Origin: Ptychodera flava
Lineage: Eukaryota; Hemichordata; Enteropneusta; Ptychoderidae
DNA length: 64,000 nucleotides
Assembly (NCBI RefSeq): GCF_041260155.1
Contig: NC_091942.1
Location: 16,376,001 to 16,440,000 of the forward strand
Direction of reading: 5' to 3'
Part shown: positions 10,785 to 22,700 of the stretch, one piece after another
Numbering within the stretch: position 1 is the first letter of the stretch
How the letters are laid out: each line of letters starts with the position of its first letter
Position numbers and translations under genes: made by a program
Notes under the pieces: model-generated
What the model was told of the DNA's origin: nothing
The model's input: only the letters and a program-made list of their open reading frames with translations
Database searches by the model: none

Positions 10785-13700
10785 GTATGTACAAAGTCAT
10801 ACAAGTAATCCATTCATGTTGGTATAGATTTGATGAGTTGTTGAAGGTAGTAGTATCTATAGGTAAATTTTGTAGGATTCCAAAGTTTATGTTACAGGAA
10901 TTCCCCTTGATACACTCAATTGATACAATCATATTAAGGGGAGACATGTATTAGAAATTTTACTTAGCGGTACCTATGTTCTTGAACCAAACATAATTTA
11001 GCCAAACTTTGTATTCTCAGAGGTAAGCATGGACCTGTCAGAGGTTAAGGCCAAGAAAAATAAAAAGTTTATTTCTCATCCCAGGCATATTGCAAAAATG
11101 ATGTGGTGAGGCAGGTTTTTTTTCTTCTCAATTTTTGTTTATTCTTTAACTAACAAGAACCTGCAAAAAACATGAAAACAACAAAGGAATGCATGCAGAG
11201 AGAGGAGGACTTTGGGCTTCTCAAGTTGAAAGAAATTCATATTTTAAAGCTGAATCTGGTTATATAACCCCATGGTTAATTTTTCAGATTTTTAAGACTC
11301 GAGGCCCAATATGCAAATACACTCTGAGATGTTACAAAACAATGTACAAATTTCACAGCTCAGCGCTTGAAAGCAAAATTTGGTTGTACAAACAAATTTC
11401 AATATTCTGATGATATGATTACAAACCTTGTAATACACTTACGCCTTTGTGCATCAGGGAAGGGGGCTTTCCTTGAGATATTTGAGCTGGTTAGTTTGTC
11501 ATAGGAGCCATTTGCTCATTAGCATATGGAGCCATTTGCTCATTAGCACATGGGGCCAATAGATTTGTAGTAGATCAGGTGTATACCCATGAACTCTGTC
11601 AACATTTTCCGTCTCAGTTCTGTCTGTCAAGGTAGAATTTGCCACAGGAAGAGCACTATGGGAACTCTCAAAGTTTTACAATATTTGCTGATGTGACGTG
11701 CGCCGCTCATTTTGACTCATTTTAAAGTTGGTGGAATAAAATGAGGTTTCCACCACCGCGTTGTAAAATGGAAAAATTAAATCTTCCCTATGGAGTTAAC
11801 ACAAATAAGGACAAGCCATTTCTGATTTCAAATGCATTCAAGAAATTTATTTCCCAAGTGCTAAAATTTGCTTGGGGATCACTACTTACTCTAAATTATG
11901 AAAGAGAATGAATGGTTACAGTAAAAGTTTCCTTCACGAAAATATGAGCAGCGGTCACTGTTTATAACTTTCAGTCTCAAAGCACATACAACCTTAATCA
12001 AGGTAGGAGGAACGCTTTGTTGGCTGTTTTTTCAACATAATTGTAGGTTTATGTTGAATATCGGCAACTTCTCAAATGTCTTAATTAATGTCAAAAGACT
12101 GTCCCCTGATGTGTGTTTATTCATATTGACTTTACGTTTGTCTTCTCGTGAAATTCCTGCTACCAGGTGTTATAATCATATCAAAACCTGTATCAAGCGG
12201 TGAAGACGGCTCAAATGAGGATCTAAAAGTATTTCGATGCACACAGGAATCAGATTGTGATATTGGAAAATGGTGTTTGCCAGGGCAATGGACCTGTGAA
12301 AGTTGTGAAACCCTACAATCCTCTCCAACTGAATACAAAAAGGAATGCAGCCGTAAGTTTCATATTTTAATTACCTCTAGAACATGTTCCTGAAATGTAG
12401 AATATATGCATGTATGTTCTGGGCTGGTATTTTGGATGCTACTGCTATTAGACCAGTAATTCACTTTAATACTAAGGGCTAGTTACAGATGAAGATAGTT
12501 TGGGCAAAAAACAGTGCTGTCTTTCTAGCTTTGATATCTGTGTTGATGCTTGTGTGCAGTGAACTTAGCAACTGGTTTGGAACATTTTTGAATGTTTTAA
12601 AGGTGGGGATGTAGCTGAGTGGTTTTGACTGTGTCTTCATTAGCCGACTTGGTTCTGTACTGAATTACAAAGATCATTGTCTGCTTGAATCAAAATTCAG
12701 ACTGTTCTGAAAGATTGCTATAGCATTCTGTATAGTGAGTTACTGTTTAAGGCCCATGAAAATCATAGCAATGTGCATGAATTTCCACAAAACACAATTG
12801 AAGGTGCTGCTTTCATCACTGACTTAAAATTTCAATGGATTTGCCAACACAGAACTTTTATCAGTATTAAATCGAGCTTACATTGATCTAACACCGATCA
12901 ACAGGATTTGTTCTGCTAAATGTTATAAAATAGGAAAAGTTAGCTCAACGCTACTTTTTTGGCTCATGGGAAAGTAATTGTTGGTCTTGAGTCTGCTACC
13001 ATTTGTAGTATTAAAGTAGAATTTGCTTAGTTTGACTATGATAATAATAATAATAATAATAAAATAATAATATTCAGAGATTATTAATTGAAGAATTAAT
13101 TTGTAATAATTATTCAAAGAAGAGTAAGGTCATTTCAAAATTTCTTAATGACTGGAATTGATATTGTTATACTCCTTTTTGTTATGAAACAAAGAGTATA
13201 TTATTTGAAAAAAATAAAATAATAATAAAATAGTTCTTATCAGCGCATTATACATAAAGTCTCTATGCGCTTTACAAAACCAGGTAAAATATACGTACAT
13301 AAAAACTTTAACAAAATCAGTTCAGTATAAATAAATTAAAAAAAAACCAAAAAAACATTAAGAATTGGTAAAAAGAAAAGTTTAAGGCTGAGTTTTAAAA
13401 GATCCAATTGATACAGCGGATCTGATTTTAAAAGGAACAGAGTTCCATAATTTTGGACCTGCCACAGAAAGCACGTTCACCATAAGCAGAGGTTGCAAAA
13501 CGCGGAATATTTAATGTAGCATTGTGGTTGGATCGCAAAATTCGTGATACATTTTTTAAAGACAGGAGTGAAGTGATGTACGATGGATATGAATTTTTTC
13601 AAGCCTTGTAGACAGTAAGTAGAATTTTATAGTCTATGCGCTTCGTCACAGGTGTTGAACCAGTTAGTGGAGATCTCGTAATACAGGAGAAATATGATCA

Positions 13701-16700
13701 TATTTCCTACCCCTGACGACAAGTCGAGCGGCTGTATTCTGGACTCGTTGTAGTTTTTGCAATTTTGGAAGCCCATACAGAACAGCATTGCAGTAGAACT
13801 GATGAACTGAATGGTGAGAAAGAACTATTTTCTTTGATGAATCAAAATTTAACCATTAGTTAGTAGCTGAAGGCCTTTTTTTAGGTCAAGCTAGTGTACT
13901 GAGGAGCAGCATGAATGAACTTTTGGCTCTCCACTGAACTCATGATATCATTTATTTACCGCAAGTTGTCGTATATTACCTGGACTGATATGTATGAACA
14001 GCAATGAGAAATGTATCATTTAATTTCACTGCATCAGGCTTTAATAAAAGCTCCATTGACCAATGACTTACAATTTTTAGCTCACATTTGGTTTTACCAA
14101 TGTGAGTTTATCGTATAGGCTGAAGTGGATGGCGTCTGTATGTATGTGTGTATGTATGTATGTACCGTATTCCTCCGATTCTAAGACCCCCTTTTCAGAA
14201 CCAAAGATGACGAAAAAGATATAGGGGTCTAATAAACGGATGTCACCGCGAAATCGAACGTCGAAGTTAATTTATGCTAATTTATGCAATGTTATGCAAA
14301 TTTTTTATGCCAATGATTTTTTGATTCACGCTACAGACAACTCATACTTTATGATATCGGCTCATGGCCATGCTGTGTAGATACTGGCAGTCGAATCTGT
14401 ACCAGTATAAATTAATGGAGATCCACAAGTCTTGAAATATAACGTATTGCCATACCTTCTTTTACTAAACAATACGATAGCAATAAATCTTTGTATTTCG
14501 TGAATAGATAATCACCACGAAACTTTGTACAACAAGTACGTTCCTCAGCAGCAGCTAGCTCCCCATACATAGCATGGCCACAAAGGTCAGACAATGAGTG
14601 AAGGGAAAGTCCCTGAAGTTCCGCTGGCTGTGATTGGTCAATTTACGCAATAGGTCAAAGGTGTCAGTGCATGAGGTCAAGGTAAAATTCTGTTCAGTGG
14701 GATGGTGTCCGTCTGATGTTTTCTATGTACGATTTTCATTTACTGTACTCCTTAAAATAAACGACCAATTACACGTCGTGAGTTTTATTATTTTGCTCCT
14801 AGTTTCAAAAAGTCTATTAAACCGTATCTCGAAACGATCTTACGAACAGGCAGGCTCGAACAGGTAAAGTGTTGAGGCTTCGGCTGGCCGAGACGAAAGA
14901 TTGCTGCGCCAATCTGCTTTATATTTGATGTGTTGAATTTTTGGCAAACACCCTGAAGTTTTTTTATTACTTGTATCGATGACCGAAATGTCTCCTGCTG
15001 TGGAATTCAGTCATCTATGATCAACTGTTCGGAATATGGTACGATCAGCACGTTTTTGTTCTAACTGTAAGTGTATAGGGCCGTTTAAAGCGCAGTGGTC
15101 GTCGCGCTGCGCATCCTCCTGAGGGGGTCCCCCTCTGTTGTAAACAAATCCAAGAACGCCGCACATGTTACGGGTTGATTTTAATGTTTGCGATATTGCC
15201 GCTTGTTAAAATGGCGGCTGATCTGTCACAAGCATACCAACTATCCAAATGTAACACGCAATAAAAGGTCAATTAATCTAAGTTAAATATCTGCTGAATA
15301 TTGAACAATGATTGCACGCTGGATTGAGATCACATTTGCTCATGATTTTCTTGAATCAGTTGAATGGGGCTCGGCTACTGTTATCGCTCGAGCCATAGAG
15401 CTAGACATACGCATGTATACGCCAACAGACTATCAACGACCGGGCTCTAGTTTTCGACATCGCGAGCAAGGACGAGAGCTTTCATTTCAAGATGCCCGAC
15501 AGGAGTACAAAGACAACAACCCAAACTACAGAAATCTATAGCTCGCAGAGCAATGCCCGCTGCAGCAAGAAGCATCTCCGCATCTGTTCCGTTCCGTGGT
15601 CTGTATGAACGTGCGTGTCAAACCGGGTATATGACGCGCTACACTCGGCTGTGGAGAATCCAACTCAACTACTAAGTTTACCCCGTTTGGGGGTGCAAAC
15701 GAGAATTCCGAGTACAGGTATCAAGTCAAGCGAAGGACCTTTCATAGGTCTTCTTGTTATGTGGTGGGGTTATCTCACTTGAAAGAGGATTCAGACCTAC
15801 GCGGCAATCAGTAGGTACAACAACGAAGTTTGCCCAGCACCGGTTGGCCTACACCAGCTAGCGGTTGGATCACTGCCATGACCGTGCACAGGACCGGGGC
15901 ACAGGATCTCTCGATACGTCTATGCACGGTGTAGCCGTGCAATTTCCCTGCCAAATGCCGCGAAAACCCGCTCGTTTTGTTTGTTGTTTCCTGTCATTTT
16001 ACTATTTCTTACCACGTAATACTAGGAGAAGTAAGACATGGTGATCAACAGTTGGTTGTGGGCCAAGTCGTAGCGGGCCGGTACGTTGTGGGACCGGATT
16101 CTCTATATCTTTGTACGTCAACGTGGTGACCGTCTCCCAACAACATTTCACGTGTCCTGCTCTGGCTTGCCGATCAGGGTCTTGAGTGTAATTTTTGTGT
16201 CAGGCATTGTGCTTGTTGCTGGTCTACATATATAGGCAATGTTGATCATTTTAGTTATGTATTTTCACTGTACTGTACATAGCATTGTGTACAACCAGCG
16301 TGATCGCACGCGATCAAAGCTTTTTGTTCACTGTGTCTGCGTGCAGTAAACTCAGCGACATAATGTGCCTAGTGTAGTGTCTCAATGTTCGTATCTCTAC
16401 ACGAGTTTATAGATAGAAATACACCATTGAAGTTCGTTTCCGATCTTAATATTTTACTATTGCATGATGTTGAATCTTACAAAGGCCTTAACAAAGTGGG
16501 GGACTGCTCCCATCTCACTCCTATTGAAGTTGAGAAGACTTATGTTTACAAAAATTTATGTTTATCAACAAAAAAAAAACACGCACGCGCAGCGCGACGA
16601 CCACTGCGCTTTAAGCTTATGAAGTTGGTATTTTTCCCTTGCAAGACTTCGAAAGCGTGCATAATCTTGAAAATCTGTTACACTATCGTTCTACTCATTG

Positions 16701-19700
16701 CTGGGACTAGTTCAGGAAAGGCACACACATAAATGCCGTTCCTTCATTACATGAGAAAAACTACAAAATTGATGAAACATAAATGGAAGAATTCAAAAAA
16801 TTTTCAGTTCATGCGCGGAAGAAACTTTGGATATCGCGTTTCGTTTGTCAACACGATAATTGCCCTCTTCATCTAAGTCAAACCAGTCGAAGTCGATAAC
16901 GTCGTCATTAAGTCTTTTTGAAAGATTTTACGATGCCAATGATATTTCTATTTTCACTGGTTGCTTATACGGTAAAGTTGAACGTAAGAGAAAACTTGCA
17001 GCGCTTCACAATGATCACAAAAGAAAACTTACGTGATAGAAATCTGTTGAAAAAAACTTTTTATACTTCAATGGTAAATTTGAACGTAGAGAAAACGTGC
17101 GGCTGACTCGCAGCGTGTTTGCAAGGTTATATCTGATTGGTCGATTGTCACTATTCACAGCCACTTAGGGAGTCTATTTGTATTGTTTTCATTATATTGG
17201 TAAGATTCAGCCACCCAATTGGATAACAGCTTCGAAATCGCTGCGAGTCGGCCCAAAACGTGCAGCTATTCACAATGATCACAAAAGATACCTTACCTGA
17301 TAGAAAACTGTTGAAAAAATCTTTATAAGCACACCATTTAAAGAGCAACTTTTTCATGTGCCGTAGTCTTTTGCCTCAGTAGTATGAAAACAAAAGTTGA
17401 GCGAAGCAAGTTCAAAGCTCGTGTCATTCACACGTCCCAAATTTTCTCTTGATAACGGCAACAAAAGGATTTCCCGACATCGTCACAAGATCCTATAAAA
17501 ATGCGTCGATTTATCGTAGACTTTTTTTCCGAAAAGTCATAAGACAGTGCACGGTCGTCATGGGCAAGAAAAAAAAGTAATTATTAAAAACATTCGCGCT
17601 GTCGGCATGCCTAACTACCGTCGCAATCAGCTAGAACTAGGTTTGCCGTATGAACTTCGCCGAGATGCAGACAACATACACGATCGAAATGCTGTAGCCG
17701 TTGTTCAAGATAGTTGCAAAGTTGAAAGTTTGAAGCGAGATGCAGCACTCATACCGGGCACGGTTACTTTCGAATATCATCGATCGTGACTTGTCAGTCA
17801 ACAAAAAATACTACTTGAAGGCAAAGAAGAAAGCATTCATCCATTCTCAAAGAGTTGGCATGGCAGAGAAATGTCACGTCCGTGTTTTGGCAAATAATGC
17901 GGCTGTACCTCTGCTAAAGCAATCAGTCCGAGGTACTGTTTTCACCGTACATATTCACTAAAACAGACCAAATCATGCCGCTGACCAAAAAAATGAAACG
18001 GCCCTTTTAAGGGCCACAACAGTCTCCAAAAAGAGAACTACTGATACCCAACTTTTTTGTGTTTGTATGAGTGTAAATTGTGTTTGTTTGATCGTGATGA
18101 AATGAGCGAATCGTACTTGATCGACAAGTCCAAAAACCCGACTATCCTAAATGTTCATTCATGGTAGCCAAATTGCATCGAAATGTTCGATTCGTACATA
18201 ATCAGATGTTGAAAAATCTGCTTATTTTGATGGTAGCAAAAGACGACATTGTACTAGATCGAGGCGCTAAAAAATCAAACTCTTTTATATTGTTCATTTA
18301 GGTAGTGAAATCCAAGTGTAGTTTTATCGCCAGGAAATGATAGAACTGTTCCCGATTGACATGTTCCAAACCCCAACAATAGTGTGCGTGTGTGTGTGAG
18401 GTTTGATACTTCACTTTGACACTTGTTTGTGACTTTGATAAGCAGCGTAGGTGTTGTGGATATTCTGGTCTCATTACATGACAATGGCTCTATTGTTCCA
18501 GTCAAAATTCGGGTGTACCCCCCTGGGGGTCTTATAAACGAACTAACAGCTAATTACGAATTGATAAAATAATCCTGGGGGTCTTATAAACGGGCGGGGT
18601 CTTAGAATCGGAGGAATACGGTATGTATGTATGTATGTATGTATGTATGTACAGTATGTCCGTCAACATCAAAAACACGCAAACCGCTGCACGTTTCAGC
18701 TTGGTATTTGGTGTGTGGATGCATCCTGGGCTATAGATGGGATTTTGTTCAAATGAAGTCTGCATTGCCAAAATTATGCAAATGAGCTTACAAAATGTGA
18801 AAATGGTTAAGAATTAATAACTCAAGAACCGCTTTTTTGATTGCTTTGAAAATTTGTGTGCAAGTACCTTAGGTTAACCTTATACATTTTTATGAATATT
18901 GTGAAGATACCCGTAATTTTGTATTTTTGCTGAATTTTTTTGTGATTTTTCTCATTTTCAGTAAAAATTCTTCTTCTCTGAAACCGCCGGCCCAATCGCT
19001 CTCAAATTTGGGTTGTCTCTTTGCAAGGGTGTTACTCTTCTAATTTGTTGAAATTATGACAAAATTGGGGAAAATTACTATTTTGTGCAATTTTGTCATT
19101 TTTGGTAAAAAAATCTTAGACAGTGTTTCCTTTTTAAAACCCCTGGACAGACAGCTTTCATATTTCGTACACAGACGTACAGAGATAACAATAGTTAGAT
19201 ATGTGGAAATTGTCCTGAAATATAAAAAATTGTATTTTTAAGACAATATTGTCATTTTTGGTCAAGAAAACTTTATCTCAACATTACTTGTTTGATAGCT
19301 TTGTAATTTGGTATAAAGTCCCTTGTTTGATAGCTTTGTAATTTGGTATAAAGTCCCGAAAGATGTTATTAGATAAATTTTCTGCTCAAAGTGTTGGGAA
19401 ACCCCAAAATTTGTATATTTTAGGTACTTTTCTCAGTTTATGACCTTAAATGACCTATACTAACCCAGGATATGTTGTGAGACAATTTTGAAGGCTGTGA
19501 ACATAATTTTGTCATATTTGATACCAATTTGTAGGAAAATTTGATCCAGAAAACAAAGCTGAGGTGATTTTTAGCTCCGCTGTCAGCGACGCGGAGCTTA
19601 TCAAATAGGTTGATTTTCCGTCGTCGTCCGTCGTCGTCGTCGTCCGTCGTCGTCGTCCGTCAACAATTGCCTTCTCCTCTGAAACCACAAGTCCAATTGC

Positions 19701-22700
19701 TTTGAAATTTTATATGCAGCTCACTTGGGGTGACCTCACTTAAGTTTCTTCAATTCGTAGTGAAATTTGCATATTTGTATTTTTGGGCATTTTTTGGTGT
19801 TTTTGGTAAAAAAAATCTTCTTCTCTGAAACCGCTTGTCTGATTGCTTTTAAATTTGATATGCAGTTTAGTTTAGGGTGACTTCAGTCAGATTTTTTCAA
19901 ATTGTGGTGAATTGAATTTGTATTTGCATTTTTGTATTTTTAAGGCAATTTTTGTCATTTTTGGTAAAATTATCTTTAAAAATCTTCTCCTTCAAAACTA
20001 CCAGTCAGATATCTTTGATATTTGGTACATATGTCCCTAGAGATGATCTTTTTCAGATTTGTTCAAATTGTGCAGAAATATGCAAATTTGCATTTTTAAG
20101 GCAATTTTTGCCATTTTTGGTCAAAAAATGTATTTCTCAAAAAGTACTGGTCTGATAGTTTTGAAATTTGGCATACAGGTTTCTATAGATGAACTAAGTA
20201 ATATATATTAAATTTCTGATGAAATCTGTAATTTTGTATTTTTGGGGCAATTTTTGCCATTTTTGGTCAAAAAATGTGTATTTCCAAAAGTACTCATCTG
20301 ATAGCTTTGAAACTTGGTATACAGGTTCCTACAGATGAACAAAATGATATTTATTGAAATTATGATGAAATCTGCAATTTTGTATTTTTGGGGCAATTTT
20401 TGCCACTTTTGGTCAAAAAATGTGTATTTCCAAAACTACTCATCTGATAGCTTTGCGATTTGGTATACTGGTTTCTACAGATCACCTTAATGATATTTAT
20501 TGAAATTATGATGAAATCTGCAATTTTGTAATTTTGGGGCAATTTTTGCCATTTTTGGTCAAAAAATGTGTTTCTCAAAAAGTACTGAACTGATAGCTTT
20601 GAAATTTGGTATACAGGTTTCTACAGATGAGCTAAGTAATATATATTGAATTTCTGATGAAATCTGTAATTTTGTATTTTAGGGGCAATTTTTGCCAATT
20701 TTGGTCAAAAAATGTGTACCGGTATTTCCAAAACTACTCACCTGATAGCTTTGAAATTTGGTATAGAGGTTTCTATAGATGAACTAAGTAATATTTTTTG
20801 AAATTATGATGAAATCTGCAATTTTGAATTTTTGGGTCAATTTTTTCCATTTTTGGTTAAAAAATGTGTTTCTCAAAAAGTACTGTTCAACAGCTTTGAA
20901 ATTTGGTATATAGGTTTCTATAGATGAACTAAATTTGATCTTTTGAAATTATGATGAAATCTGCAAATTTTATTTTTGGGGGCAATTGTTGCCATTTTTG
21001 GTCAGAAAATTTTATTCTCCAAAAAAAATACTCATCAGATAGCTTTGGTTGACATGTTCTTAGGGATGATCCAATGTGATATATTCAAAGTATGATTAGA
21101 TCTTCAATTGTGTATTTTTGCAGCTATTTTTACACTTTTTTCTGGCCACTGCATCGAGCTATCAAAGATTTCCACCCTTCTTCATCAACATGTCTCAAAA
21201 ATAGTTATTCTCTACATAAACACAGCGGAGCTATATCGGCCGCTAGGTCGCTTGTTTTCATTTAGGACCAATTTTTGCAACTTTTCTTTGTAAGACATAC
21301 AAAAACTGATGAGAAATTTGGATCCAGGATAATTCCAGATGTTGTAATCACCACCCACAGTGGAAGGCATTTCACTATCTGTAACTAACTTAAGTGCTGT
21401 TTACATTAGAATGATAACACTCATGGCATTAATTAAATATCTCCAAGGTTGTAAATGTACTTCCTGTCATTTGGTCTTATGTAATACCAAGGGGTGGAAC
21501 ATTTGATATGCAGGAGGGGGTAGGGTTTAGAAGATCAATGATGTAGCATTACTTTTATACCAGATCCCTTGTGCATTTTTTGCCCACTCCCACCTTTTCT
21601 TTTTATCAAGCCTTCTCTGTTTTTGTTGTTGACATTTGCTTATGTATTTAGGATCTGCTTCTCCCATTGCTATAGAAGTTGATATGCATGTTCCTAAAGA
21701 TAACCTCCAGTACCTAAGTTGGAGACCTTATTTGCTTTTGTCATTCTTGTTTTTCCTGGTTTAAATATTTCTCGAATGGACCAATTCAAACCGAATGTGA
21801 GCACATAGTGTCCTTGACGGTATTTTTTATTCGTGTCAGTATTTTGTGTTGTATTGTACATGTTCCAGGTTACATAAATTATCAAGAACAGGAGAAGAAG
21901 AAGAAGCTGCTGCGTAGAACAATTGCAATTTCTGTGGGCACTGCCTTACTACTGATTGGCTTATTCACTGCTGCTGTTTGCTATTTTGTTTGGAGAAGGC
22001 GCAGAACCAGACAGCACCCCTGTGAGTATAATTGTAGATGTTTCAAATGGTATTCAAGATACAGAGCTGCTTTCACATGGCACTACCAGTATCATGTGAC
22101 CTATTTGTAATAATACCATTCAAGGGGGCGCTGCACCCAACACAGCGTATTTTGCTCAAAAATCACCTTTTTGCAAATATTCATTCAATTAATTAATTTG
22201 TTAACCCAAGATTAAAAATTGGCTGGGTTCACCTTTTAACTTGTCAAGCAGTCGTATGTTTCGTGATAAAGAAGTGTTAATTTATGCGAATGTATTCAAA
22301 TCACAATTTCCTGGCTTCTTTTTCCTCCCAATTTCAAAATTTCCAAGAATTTAACTCCACTCTGGCTGGGTCAAATTTTCTGAAATTTTCACATTATATT
22401 CTTTGAATACTATATAACAAAAGACTATTTTGTTTGGCAATAAAGTTATATTTTGAATAAGAGGCATTTTAATGTTGCTAATCATGATTTTAATCACTTT
22501 TTTGAGTGTTGATCTTTCAACCCTTGCCATTTTAGAATGAGGATAGATAATGCAAAATAAAATAGCTGTTTTTTTTCTACATATACTCTTCTTTTAAGTG
22601 AAATATTACAGTTCAGAAATTGGCGTCACGTTTTTGACTTAAATTAATTATCATTGATACCAAAATTGAGGTTTTTTATGCCAACTATACACCCACTTCA

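Larger units (their letters stand above)
14165..18621. mobile_element. 4.46 kb DNA transposon with perfect 26 bp TIRs and TA target duplication
   Basis: The left end starts CCGTATTCCTCCGATTCTAA and the right end is its exact reverse complement over 26 bp. TA flanks both sides (14163-14164 and 18622-18623). Subterminal copies of a gggggtcttataaacg-like motif occur at the right end. TA duplication with this terminus suggests a Tc1/mariner-pogo type element. I see no transposase in it, so it appears non-autonomous. It inserted into a (TATG)n microsatellite inside a dispersed repeat, in intron 2 of gene 1. It carries a nested element and the HIRAN-like gene remnant. Confidence 0.85.
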
